A stretch of 28,332 nt of DNA from JANSXG01 sp965652425 (GTDB lineage: Bacteria > Planctomycetota > Phycisphaerae > Phycisphaerales > UBA1924), in assembly GCA_965652425.1 (NCBI GenBank), contig CBFGVX010000040.1:1-28332 (forward strand), read 5' to 3'. Position numbers and translations under genes: made by a program. Positions 1-7,152 of this stretch are shown piece by piece (position 1 is the stretch's first letter; each line of letters opens with the position of its first letter). Under the pieces are notes generated by a model, which saw only the letters and a program-made list of their open reading frames with translations, ran no database searches and was not told where the DNA came from.

Positions 1-106
1 GGTGGTCGCGCAGCGACCGGATGAGGGGTCTTCGGTGGCACCGGTCTCCGACCGGTGCTCTTCCTTCTTTCTCTTCTCCCCGGTGGGGCAGGCATCCTGC
101 CTGCCC
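1..106. repeat. Hairpin repeat cluster at left edge
   Basis: Three elements lie end to end. The first is the tail of the 'GATGAGGGG' repeat, with stem GGTCGC (4-9) and GCGACC (13-18). The second is the palindrome GCACCGGTC (38-46) with GACCGGTGC (50-58). The third is a GGCAGGCATCCTGCCTGCC hairpin within 82-106. All three families recur at 2041-2355. They follow the stop codon of the minus-strand methyltransferase and may act as its transcript end, although no U-tract is visible. Confidence 0.8.
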
Positions 107-115
107 TTCCTATTC

Positions 116-973
116 TCACCCCGGCTTCTTCGCCACCACCCACAGATTGTCATTCAAGGGCTGATGATCAAAGAACCCCGACCGCACCACTTCATACCCG
201 CACCCCTCCAACATCCGCTCCATCGTCACGGGCGTGAAGTAGTTCACATGATCCGGATGCCGATACCCGCACCACTTCGCACCACGCACCACCCGGTTCC
301 ACGAGGCATGGTTCGGCACCTTGATCACCACCGGCGCGCCCGGCTTCAGGATCCGCAGCACCTCCCGCATCGCCGGCCGCGGCTCGGGCTCGTGCTCCAG
401 GTACGCGTACATGAAGCTCCCGTCCATCGACCCCGACTCGATCTGCCCCGCCACCTCCATCGTCCCGCCGATCCACACGGCGCCGCCCAGCTCGCCGAAC
501 AGCCGCTTCGCCGTCGACGCCGGACCCGGCTCGATCTCAATCCCGTGCGGCACAATGTCAATCAGCCCCTCATGCTGACACTGCAACAGCCGCCGACCGT
601 TCCCGCACCCCACATCCAGAATCTTCCCGCTCGAAAGGTACTTCTTCACAAGCACCTTCCACTTCCGCGGCTTCATCTTCCGCGTCACACGCTTCACCGC
701 CGCCTGCACCTCGTGCGCCACCCGCTCCCCCTCGAGCCGACGCTGCTTCTCCGCGCTCCACGACTCCGTCCACGCGAACTCCGTGCTCACCGCCTCCAGC
801 TCCGGCGGATTCGCCAGGTACACCATCGAACACGCCCCGCAACGCACCACCCGCCACTCCCCGCTCGTCACCACCGTCTCAGTCGATCCCCCCGTCGCCT
901 CCCCACACACCGGACACTCGCGCAGCGAACCCACCTCCCCCGCCTCACCACGCTCCACCTGCTCAACCGCCAT
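116..973 (-). CDS. Class I SAM-dependent methyltransferase with N-terminal zinc ribbon
   Basis: A 285-residue protein of the Methyltransf_23-like type. The N-terminus has two CxxC pairs (C20/C23 and C45/C48) forming a probable zinc ribbon. The Rossmann fold follows with motif I ILDVGCGNG (118-126), the acidic ribose-binding loop GIEIEPG near 144-150, and a YAYLEHEPEP segment where the motif IV/post-motif region is expected. A conserved HPDHVNYFT block lies near the C-terminus. This architecture is typical of methyltransferases acting on sugars or small metabolites in surface-polysaccharide pathways, but the substrate cannot be read from the sequence. The ATG at 973 is preferred because GGAG sits 6-9 nt upstream. 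A TTG 13 codons earlier is open but lacks such a site. The gene stands alone, flanked by repeats. Confidence 0.85.
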   Translation of the reverse strand: MAVEQVERGEAGEVGSLRECPVCGEATGGSTETVVTSGEWRVVRCGACSMVYLANPPELEAVSTEFAWTESWSAEKQRRLEGERVAHEVQAAVKRVTRKMKPRKWKVLVKKYLSSGKILDVGCGNGRRLLQCQHEGLIDIVPHGIEIEPGPASTAKRLFGELGGAVWIGGTMEVAGQIESGSMDGSFMYAYLEHEPEPRPAMREVLRILKPGAPVVIKVPNHASWNRVVRGAKWCGYRHPDHVNYFTPVTMERMLEGCGYEVVRSGFFDHQPLNDNLWVVAKKPG

Positions 974-1030
974 GCATCGCTCCAAATTCAAGGGCCAAAC
1001 GAACCGCCGCAATCATAACGCCCTGCACCT

Positions 1031-1194
1031 CCTTCTCCCCTTGCGGGAGAAGGTGGCCACGAAGTGGCCGGATGAGGGGTCAGCAACGAAGTTGCTGCCT
1101 CTTCTTCTTCTTTCCTCCTCCTCCTCTGTGGTACGGGCTCCGGTGCCACTGGCGGCTCGTCCGCCAGTGCCGGGCCGCACAACCTTCACTCGGC
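1031..1194. repeat. Composite hairpin repeat, copy 1 of a tandem duplication
   Basis: The unit starts with CTCCCCTTGCGGGAG and continues with stem GGCCAC (1055-1060) and GTGGCC (1064-1069), then GATGAGGGG, a GCAACgaaGTTGC hairpin, and a GCCACTGGCGG/CCGCCAGTG palindrome. It is nearly identical to 1265-1422. The stretch 974-1455 holds only these two copies and a short unrelated linker, with no convincing gene. Confidence 0.85.
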
Positions 1195-1264
1195 TGCGTG
1201 CCCTCTCACAGCCAATGCTTCACCGGGGTGCCATGACCGCCCCTCGACGCGGCTATGTCTTCCT

Positions 1265-1422
1265 CCTTCTCCCCTTGCGGGAGAAGGTGGCCACGAAGTG
1301 GCCGGATGAGGGGTCAGCAACGAAGTTGCTGCCTCTTCTTCTTCCCTCCTTCTCTGTGGCACGGGCTCCGGTGCCACTGGCGGCTTGCCCGCCAGTGCCG
1401 GGCCGCACAACCTTCACTCGGC
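1265..1422. repeat. Composite hairpin repeat, copy 2 of a tandem duplication
   Basis: Same unit and orientation as 1031-1194. It shows only small length differences in the pyrimidine tract and a few substitutions (TGGTACGGG versus TGGCACGGG; GGCTCGTCC versus GGCTTGCCC). It ends about 20 bp before the putative promoter of the lipoprotein at 1456. Confidence 0.85.
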
Positions 1423-1442
1423 CTCAATTTCCCCCCATCCCC

Positions 1443-1448
1443 TACACT
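1443..1448 (+). promoter_or_regulatory. Putative -10 box of a leaderless transcript (lipoprotein gene)
   Basis: TACACT ends 7 nt before the ATG at 1456. No Shine-Dalgarno fits in the gap, so transcription probably starts at or next to the start codon. No clear -35 element is seen. Confidence 0.45.
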
Positions 1449-1455
1449 AAACCCC

Positions 1456-2034
1456 ATGCGACACACACCACACACCGCACGCCGCCTGCTCGCATCCCTC
1501 CCCCTCATCGCCGCCTGCACCGCGTGCATCGGGGGCTGCGGCGGAAACGCCATCTCCATCAAAGGCCTCGACCCCTCACCCGTCCTCTCCACCTCCACAC
1601 TCCCCCCCGACGCCTTCAGCCCCGACACCACGCGCACCGTCAACGGAACCACCATCCGTTACATCAACCCCTTCGCACCCGAAACCCTGCGCATCCACCC
1701 GCTCACCCGCCTCGTCACCGACCCCGTCGACGGCGACCCGCGCATCGAGGCGCACTTCGAACTCGCCGATGTCCACGGCGACCCCGTCAAAGCGCTCGGC
1801 GTCATCTCCTTCCAGATCTACCGCGAGGACGACCCGTCAGTACAGCTCGAACGCTGGCAGCTCGACCTCACCAACCTCGCCGCAAACGCCGAGTCCTACG
1901 ACCGCGTCACCCGCACCTACCGCCTCTCCCTCCGAGGCGTCCCCGACACCATCACCACCACCACCCAACTCAAAATCGACGCCCAGTTCACCACCCCCGA
2001 AGGCAAAACCCTCCCCGCAACCCACCGCTTCTGA
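1456..2034 (+). CDS. Putative lipoprotein of unknown function
   Basis: 192 residues. The N-terminus is basic and hydrophobic with two possible lipoboxes, IAAC (Cys21) and IGGC (Cys28), so export and lipidation are likely. The mature part is rich in Asp, Thr and Pro and looks like a β-rich extracytoplasmic domain, alternating hydrophobic and polar residues without a recognisable catalytic motif. I do not recognise a family. The same frame stays open upstream to 1255, but that extension would translate the repeat at 1265-1422 and is not credible. The ATG at 1456 directly precedes the signal peptide and has TACACT 7 nt before it. The stop is followed within a few bases by another repeat cluster. 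Confidence 0.75.
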   Translation: MRHTPHTARRLLASLPLIAACTACIGGCGGNAISIKGLDPSPVLSTSTLPPDAFSPDTTRTVNGTTIRYINPFAPETLRIHPLTRLVTDPVDGDPRIEAHFELADVHGDPVKALGVISFQIYREDDPSVQLERWQLDLTNLAANAESYDRVTRTYRLSLRGVPDTITTTTQLKIDAQFTTPEGKTLPATHRF

Positions 2035-2040
2035 TGCTTC

Positions 2041-2355
2041 GGTGGCACCGGTCTCCGACCGGTGCTCTCCTCCCCTCCTTCTCCCCTTGAGGGAGAAGGT
2101 GGCCACGAAGTGGCCGGATGAGGGGTCTTCGGTGGCACCGGTCTCCGACCGGTGCTCTCCTCCCCTCCTTCTCCCCCAACCGACAGACAGTTGGGAGAAG
2201 GTGGCCACGCAGCAGCCGGATGAGGGGTCTTTGGTGGCACCGGTCTCCGACCGGTGCTCTTCTTCTCTCTGCTTCTTCCTCTCTGAGGTGGGGCAGGCAT
2301 CCTGCCTGCCCTCCCCTTCTACATCTCCTCGGTGGGACGGGCATCTTGCCCGTCC
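2041..2355. repeat. Dense array of interspersed hairpin repeats
   Basis: The gene-free stretch 2035-2424 is almost entirely repeats. GCACCGGTCtccGACCGGTGC elements occur at 2041-2067, 2131-2157 and 2233-2259. They alternate with CTCCCC/GATGAGGGG elements at 2077-2126 and 2167-2227; in the latter the central hairpin is CCCAAC...GTTGGG. GGCAGGCATCCTGCCTGCC follows at 2287-2311, with its variant GGACGGGCATCTTGCCCGTCC within 2331-2355. The remaining bases are pyrimidine-rich linkers. The elements repeat at irregular spacing with no unique spacers, so this is not CRISPR. Confidence 0.9.
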
Positions 2356-2388
2356 TCTCGCTCTTCTCTCACCTCATCCACTCACCCC

Positions 2389-2417
2389 CCGACACACCAC
2401 CGCCCATCCGTTATCCT
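2389..2417 (+). promoter_or_regulatory. Putative promoter of the methylase-nuclease operon
   Basis: CCGACA (2389-2394), a 17-bp spacer and TATCCT (2412-2417). The -10 box ends 7 nt before the ATG at 2425, which suggests a leaderless message. There is no Shine-Dalgarno in the gap. Confidence 0.45.
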
Positions 2418-2424
2418 CCCCGCC

Positions 2425-3723
2425 ATGGCCAAGAAGAAAACTTCCAAAACGAAGACCGCCACCCGCGCCTCCACCAAGTCCCTCAACGCCGGACTCAGCG
2501 CAGCTAAAGCCGCCAAGAAGGACGAGTTCTACACCCAGTACATCGACATCCAGAAAGAGGTCGAGGCATACCTCGACTTCGACCCCGACACCTTCCGAGG
2601 CAAGATCGTCTACTGCAACTGCGATGACCCCTTCGAGAGCAACTTCTTCAAATACTTCGCCGCAAACTTCAACAAGCTCCGGCTCAAGAAACTCATCACC
2701 ACCAGCTACGACGGCTCGCCCATCGCCGGTCGCGGCACGCTCTTCGAGGAATACCACGCCGGCAACGGCAAACGCCAGAAGCCCAAAGCCCTCGCCGTCA
2801 CCCTCGACCATGTCAAAGACGAGGACGGCGACGGCGCAACCGACATCGCCGATGTCGAACTCTTCCTCAAGCGCAACAGGGCCTCACGCAGAGCGCTGAA
2901 AGGCGACGACCGCTACGCCGGCGGCGACTTCCGCAGCGACGAGTGCATCGCGCTCTTGAAGCAAGCGGACATCGTCGTGACCAACCCGCCGTTCTCGCTG
3001 TTCCGCGAGTATGTCGCCCAGCTTGTCGAGCACGACAAGAAGTTTCTGATTATCGGCAGCCAGAACGCGATTACCTACAAGGAAATTTTCAGACTCATCA
3101 AGGATAATCAGCTCTGGCTTGGAGTAGATAACAACGGCACTAAATGGTTTGAGGTCAAAGACGACTACAACATCAAGACTGAGTCTCGCAAAAAAGTCAT
3201 CGACGGCGTCAAGTACTTCAGCATGGGAAGCATTCTGTGGTTCACCAATTTGGATCATGGAAGGAGGCACGAAAATATCCCTCTGATGACGATGGCTGAG
3301 AACCTGAAGTTCAGCAAGAAGCTGAAGGGAAAGGAGTCGTACGACCGGTACGACAACTACGATGCCATCGAAGTCCCTACATACAAGGATATCCCAAGCG
3401 ATTACAAGGGCGTGATGGGTGTGCCTATCACTTTCCTCGACAAGTACAATCCGGATCAATTTGAAATCCTTGGTTGGACCAGAGGGCAAGATGAATTTGA
3501 TGCCTATCCAACTAAGCGTTATGAAAATGCCAAGCAGATCAAGCCGAATGGGAAAGTGACCAATGGCGGTAAGGTAAATACAGGGCCGACGCTACTTCTC
3601 GATGAAGAGCCTTCGCAAACCTATTACATCGCAGACAACGCGGATGGCTATCTTCTGCAGCTATATATGCGTCTGCTCATCCGCCACCGTCGTCCCCGCT
3701 CCACCAAGAGAACCAAGAAGTGA
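2425..3723 (+). CDS. EcoRI-family adenine-specific DNA methyltransferase
   Basis: 432 residues, matching the EcoRI_methylase family (N6-adenine methylation of a specific DNA site). A Lys-rich N-terminus (2-32) is followed by the family block DEFYTQYIDIQKEV (33-46), then YCNCDDPFESNFFKYF (63-78), and the catalytic motif IV as NPPF (187-190). M.EcoRI itself is about 100 residues shorter. The ATG at 2425 is chosen over an upstream in-frame ATG at 2332 because the extension would translate repeat DNA. The stop overlaps the next gene's GTG by 4 nt, so the nuclease is translationally coupled. Composition is odd: the first 600 bp are near 60 % GC while about 3040-3640 falls to roughly 42-52 %, which suggests a recombinant gene. 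The recognition sequence cannot be predicted. The family call is strong. Confidence 0.93.
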   Translation: MAKKKTSKTKTATRASTKSLNAGLSAAKAAKKDEFYTQYIDIQKEVEAYLDFDPDTFRGKIVYCNCDDPFESNFFKYFAANFNKLRLKKLITTSYDGSPIAGRGTLFEEYHAGNGKRQKPKALAVTLDHVKDEDGDGATDIADVELFLKRNRASRRALKGDDRYAGGDFRSDECIALLKQADIVVTNPPFSLFREYVAQLVEHDKKFLIIGSQNAITYKEIFRLIKDNQLWLGVDNNGTKWFEVKDDYNIKTESRKKVIDGVKYFSMGSILWFTNLDHGRRHENIPLMTMAENLKFSKKLKGKESYDRYDNYDAIEVPTYKDIPSDYKGVMGVPITFLDKYNPDQFEILGWTRGQDEFDAYPTKRYENAKQIKPNGKVTNGGKVNTGPTLLLDEEPSQTYYIADNADGYLLQLYMRLLIRHRRPRSTKRTKK

Positions 3724-4886
3724 AAACCAAACTCCGCACCGACATCACCGTCGCCGACATCTGCGCCGGCTTCGTCTACAACGAGCTTGAGGGCAAAGGG
3801 CTCTACGGCCTCAGCGGCACGCTCACCATCCAGCCCGAGTACCAGCGCAACTACATCTACGCCGACGGGGGCGGCCAGCGCGAACAGGCCGTCATCCATT
3901 CCCTGCTCAAGGGCTACCCGCTCGGGCTGATCTACTTCAACACCGTCGCCAAGGACAAGTTCGAGGTCCTCGACGGCCAGCAGCGCATCACCAGCATCGG
4001 CCGCTTCGTCACGGGCAAGTTCGCCATCATGGACGGCCCCAACCCGCAGTACTTCGACAGTCTCCCGAAAAACCAACAGGACAAGATCCGCGAATCCAAG
4101 CTCCTCATCTACGAATGCGAGGGAACCGAGAGCGAGATCAAGGAGTGGTTCAAGACCATCAACATCGCCGGTGTCCCGCTCAACGAGCAGGAACTCCTCA
4201 ACGCCGTCTACTCCGGCCCGTTCGTCACGGCGGGCAAGGCCGAGTTCAGCAACTCCCAGAACGCCAACATCCAGAAGTGGAGCGCGTACATCAAGGGCTC
4301 CGCCAACCGCCAGGACTTCCTCGCCACCGCGCTCGACTGGGTCAGCAAGGGCGAGGTCGGCGCGTACATGAGCAAGCACCGCCACGACACCAATATCAAT
4401 GAGCTGAAGACCTACTTCAACACCGTGATCGACTGGGTCTCCGGCGTGTTCATCGATGTCGAAAGCGAGATGCGCGGCCTGGAGTGGGGCCGTCTCTACG
4501 AGGAACACCACAAGAAGTCATACGACCCCAAAAAAGTCTCCGCCGAGGTCCACAAGCTCTACGCCGACCCGTATGTCAAGAAGCGATCCGGCATCTTCGA
4601 GTTCATCCTCGGCGGCAAGACCGACACCAAGCTCCTCGATGTCCGCGTCTTCGACGAAGCGACCAAGAAGTCCGTCTACGCCAAGCAGACCAGGGCCGCA
4701 GAATCGAAGGGTGTCTCCAACTGCCCCCTCTGCGCCGTCGGCCACGACGCGAACAAAAGTAAGATCTGGCCCTTCAAGGATATGGACGCCGACCATGTCG
4801 CCGCATGGAGCAAAGGAGGCGACAGCACCGCCAAGAACTGCCAGATGCTCTGCAAGACCCACAACCGCGCCAAAGGAAACCGATAG
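3720..4886 (+). CDS. DUF262 (GmrSD-type) protein with C-terminal HNH nuclease domain
   Basis: 388 residues. The N-terminal DUF262/ParB-like domain has the family signatures IQPEYQRNY (37-45) and DGQQR (85-89), where related GmrS/BrxU proteins bind and hydrolyse nucleotides. The C-terminus is an HNH nuclease with CPLC (335-338), the catalytic DH (358-359), Asn373, a C-x3-C pair (374/378) and H381-N382. The start is GTG at 3720, inside the methylase stop (GTGA overlap), which indicates coupled synthesis. Pairing with an EcoRI-type methylase argues that this is the restriction partner, protecting unmodified or attacking modified invading DNA. Which of the two cannot be told from sequence. No canonical restriction endonuclease accompanies the methylase. 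Both nuclease and DUF262 motifs look intact. Confidence 0.9.
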   Translation: MKTKLRTDITVADICAGFVYNELEGKGLYGLSGTLTIQPEYQRNYIYADGGGQREQAVIHSLLKGYPLGLIYFNTVAKDKFEVLDGQQRITSIGRFVTGKFAIMDGPNPQYFDSLPKNQQDKIRESKLLIYECEGTESEIKEWFKTINIAGVPLNEQELLNAVYSGPFVTAGKAEFSNSQNANIQKWSAYIKGSANRQDFLATALDWVSKGEVGAYMSKHRHDTNINELKTYFNTVIDWVSGVFIDVESEMRGLEWGRLYEEHHKKSYDPKKVSAEVHKLYADPYVKKRSGIFEFILGGKTDTKLLDVRVFDEATKKSVYAKQTRAAESKGVSNCPLCAVGHDANKSKIWPFKDMDADHVAAWSKGGDSTAKNCQMLCKTHNRAKGNR

Positions 4887-4897
4887 CGCAACAAGAG

Positions 4898-4917
4898 CCC
4901 GGGGCGCGAGCCCCGGG
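4898..4917. repeat. GC-rich hairpin downstream of the nuclease gene
   Basis: Perfect 8-bp stem CCCGGGGC (4898-4905) and GCCCCGGG (4910-4917) with loop GCGA, starting 12 nt after the stop codon. It may help to end the operon transcript. There is no T-tract. Confidence 0.6.
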
Positions 4918-5026
4918 TACCTCTCGGATCGATCCTCGACGAACAGCACACGCAGAAAATGTGAACATCGAGCTCAGGAAACAAAGAACCCCGGTTGTGA
5001 CCGGGCACAAGCGGCTTTGCACGGGT

Positions 5027-5057
5027 GCCACGGCTTGACCCGAAGGGCAAGCCGTGC
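5027..5057. repeat. Stable hairpin repeat
   Basis: CACGGCTTG (5029-5037) pairs with CAAGCCGTG (5048-5056). The loop itself pairs CCC-GAA-GGG, giving one long stem with a bulged A. It resembles a dispersed hairpin repeat. The rest of 4887-5175 shows no gene. Confidence 0.65.
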
Positions 5058-5175
5058 CGACTCACGAAGAGCGTCACGAGTGCGAATGACATCAACCACA
5101 AAACCAAGAACGCCGCGAGCACCAAACAAACGGGCGCCCGCGGCGATCAGCCAACATCGTGTTCCGCCGTGCCAA

Positions 5176-5673
5176 TCAGGCGGTGGCGACACGCGATGCG
5201 TTGTGGTTCTCGAAGGTGTTCTCGATCATCCTCTTGCGATCCTTGTCGTCGTACTCGACGCCGACGAGCACCGAACCCTTCTCGAGCGCATCCTCGTAGT
5301 ACTTCACTTCGTTCTCGGGGATGAACGCGCCGACGCTGCCGCCGACCACGCCGCCCGCCGCCGCACCTGCTCCGGCACCGGCCAGAGCCGCGACCACCGG
5401 GCCGGCCGCGATCAGCCCGACGCCGCCGGTCGCCACCGCGCCGACGCTCGTCAGCCCGGCCACCAGCGCACCGACCGCACCCCCCGCGCCCGCACCGATC
5501 GCGGTCCCCTCGGGCAGCTTGCTGCTCTCGGCGATCCCGAACGATTCCTTCTTGAAATTCTCGCTCGCGACCAGACTGATGTCCTTCGTGGGAACGCCCT
5601 TCATCTCAAGCTGAGCGATCGCCTCGGATGCCTTCGCGCCGTTTTCAAACAATCCGGTAATGACCTGTGCCAT
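5176..5673 (-). CDS. Glycine-rich YflT-like general stress protein
   Basis: 165 residues. The N-terminal ~45 residues (MAQVITGLFENGAKASEAI onward) fit the small α/β fold of YflT/GS17M-like stress proteins. Residues about 57-130 form a Gly/Ala-rich hydrophobic stretch with GxxxG-like spacing (GAGAGGAVGALVAG and similar), resembling a glycine-zipper membrane segment. The C-terminal ~35 residues are charged and contain a YYEDALEKGSVLVGVEYDD block that resembles the end of the same fold, so the zipper appears to be inserted in it. Such proteins are usually stress-induced and membrane-associated, with no enzymatic activity known. The start is firm: AGGAG lies 7 nt before the ATG. Upstream sequence carries ATGAACA sites shared with the fic promoter. 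Confidence 0.75.
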   Translation of the reverse strand: MAQVITGLFENGAKASEAIAQLEMKGVPTKDISLVASENFKKESFGIAESSKLPEGTAIGAGAGGAVGALVAGLTSVGAVATGGVGLIAAGPVVAALAGAGAGAAAGGVVGGSVGAFIPENEVKYYEDALEKGSVLVGVEYDDKDRKRMIENTFENHNASRVATA

Positions 5674-5705
5674 GTCGTTTCTCCTTCAGAGAGGTGAGTG
5701 TTGGA

Positions 5706-5772
5706 ATGAACACCACAACCCTAAACCCAGGCCATCAACGCACCGTGAGAAACGCATGAACAGCCGTTCATA
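5706..5772. promoter_or_regulatory. ATGAACA half-sites upstream of the stress gene
   Basis: ATGAACA occurs at 5706-5712 and 5756-5762. The second is half of an imperfect palindrome, ATGAAC (5756-5761), 4-nt gap, GTTCAT (5766-5771). The same half-site forms the operator upstream of fic. Both lie between the fic stop codon and the stress gene start, hence in the latter's promoter region. Confidence 0.35.
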
Positions 5773-5821
5773 GTGATAAACCCCACAACCCCCGCATCCG
5801 GGCGATGCCGAGTCGAACGGC

Positions 5822-7030
5822 TCAATCCCCATCGCTCAGATCCGAGCCGATGACCTCCAGCAGCCCGCGGCAGACATACACCCGATTGCGGCTGTGCTCC
5901 GTAATCTCCGTCAGGATCCCCAGTTCCACGAGCCGATCGACATGCCGCTGAGATGCCTGCTGACGAACATTCAGCTTTGTCGCGATTTGTGGGTTTGTGA
6001 CGACCGGCTTGGTGAACAACCAGTCCACCAGCTCTCGCAGCAACGAGGAAGTCCGCTTCTCCGTCACCATGGCCAGATAATGTCGGCGCAGCTCGAGCAG
6101 CGACCCGGCTCGTGCGCTCGCCTCCTTCGCCTGATGAGCAACACCGCGACAGAAGAACCGCACCCACTCCAGCCAAGAGCCATCCAGACTCACCGCGAGC
6201 ATGAGATCCACATACGCATCTCGATGGCGATCAAAGAACGAGCTGATCTCGAAGTTCGGCTGAGACACCAAGCCGCTGCGGCAGAGCTGCAGCATGATCA
6301 GCATGCGCCCGACTCGTCCGTTGCCGTCGGCGAATGGGTGGATCGTCTCGAACTGATAGTGAGTCAACGCCGCGTGGATGATGGGAGGGACGCTCTGGCT
6401 TTTCTCGCGTATGAACCGCTCCAGATCATCCATGCACGGCTGCACATGCTCCGGTGGAGGCGGCACGAAACGCGCACCGGCAAACCCTCGCGTTCGCGAA
6501 CCGATGTAGGCCTGACGGTTCCGGTATGCGCCAGGCATCTTCTCCCCGCCGCGTACCCCGCCCTCAAGCAGCTTCGCGTGCATCGCCTTGATCAGCGACT
6601 GCCCAAGCGGTTGCTCGGAGGAGAGCCCGTGATCCAGCGCCCGGATGTAGTTGCTGATCTCGCGAGCATCCGGCTGGGTTGGCTGATCGGCCTCTGCGAG
6701 CGCGATCTCCTCTGCCGACGCGATCGTGTTCTCGATCCGAGACGATGCCTGTGCCTCGCGCATCCGGAACGGGTTGGCGAGCAGATGCGGATTTGGCAGC
6801 GTGCGGCTGAGTTGTTCGACCGCAGCCAGTCCCGCCACCGCATTCTGATGATCGTCCCATGTATCGGCGATCATTCCGCGAAGATCGATACCCGCCGGAA
6901 GCGATTGCGGCAGGTACGCCATGCCCTCATACGCGACGGGCAGCGCAGCCCGCTCGGGCAGCCACTCACTGCCGGAAGTGGCCACCAGCTCACCGGGAGC
7001 GTTCGGTTTGAGTTCAGGCCACTTTGCCAT
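5822..7030 (-). CDS. Fic family protein (class II, predicted AMP-transferase) with C-terminal winged helix
   Basis: 402 residues. The catalytic Fic motif is complete: HPFADGNGRVGR (231-242), with His231 as general base and the phosphate-binding NGR. An N-terminal inhibitory helix motif SSRIEN (96-101) fits (S/T)xxxE(G/N), which marks class II Fic enzymes whose glutamate blocks ATP binding until relieved. Upstream, ARFVPPPPEHV (186-196) corresponds to the flap region. The last ~90 residues look like a winged helix (NPQIATKLNVRQQASQRHVDRLVELGIL), suggesting DNA binding and possible autoregulation. Targets are unknown. The ATG at 7030 is preferred over an ATG at 7060 because MAKWPEL is the usual family N-terminus and TAGGAT lies 8 nt upstream. 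No antitoxin gene is adjacent, consistent with intramolecular inhibition. Confidence 0.92.
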   Translation of the reverse strand: MAKWPELKPNAPGELVATSGSEWLPERAALPVAYEGMAYLPQSLPAGIDLRGMIADTWDDHQNAVAGLAAVEQLSRTLPNPHLLANPFRMREAQASSRIENTIASAEEIALAEADQPTQPDAREISNYIRALDHGLSSEQPLGQSLIKAMHAKLLEGGVRGGEKMPGAYRNRQAYIGSRTRGFAGARFVPPPPEHVQPCMDDLERFIREKSQSVPPIIHAALTHYQFETIHPFADGNGRVGRMLIMLQLCRSGLVSQPNFEISSFFDRHRDAYVDLMLAVSLDGSWLEWVRFFCRGVAHQAKEASARAGSLLELRRHYLAMVTEKRTSSLLRELVDWLFTKPVVTNPQIATKLNVRQQASQRHVDRLVELGILTEITEHSRNRVYVCRGLLEVIGSDLSDGD

Positions 7031-7119
7031 ATGAACACATCCTACCACAGGGCAGTCCATATGAACAGTTCTGTGGAAAAGTGTTCATACACTCTGTCTT
7101 CTTACATTTTGTGTTCACA
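7030..7119. promoter_or_regulatory. Symmetric four-half-site operator at the fic promoter
   Basis: TATGAACA at 7030-7037 and 7060-7067 is followed by the inverse complement TGTTCATA at 7082-7089 and TGTTCACA at 7112-7119. Inner and outer pairs are both centred on 7074.5, and neighbouring sites on each side are exactly 30 bp apart. The outermost site overlaps the fic start codon. Binding here should control fic. Confidence 0.6.
7039..7044 (-). promoter_or_regulatory. Putative -10 box of fic
   Basis: On the minus strand TAGGAT ends 8 nt before the ATG at 7030. It lies between the first two operator half-sites, so a bound regulator would cover the expected -35 and +1 positions. Confidence 0.4.
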
Positions 7120-7152
7120 AGAGAGCCCAGTCGGCGGTCGGTTATCGGTCCC

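Noticed and set aside
783..2090. Long plus-strand open frame of 435 codons
   Set aside because: It translates the antisense of a methyltransferase and then repeat DNA, giving low-complexity Arg/His/Pro sequence. Lack of stops follows from GC content.
2041..2355. Possible CRISPR array
   Set aside because: Repeats are palindromic, of several families and irregularly spaced. There are no unique spacers and no cas genes.
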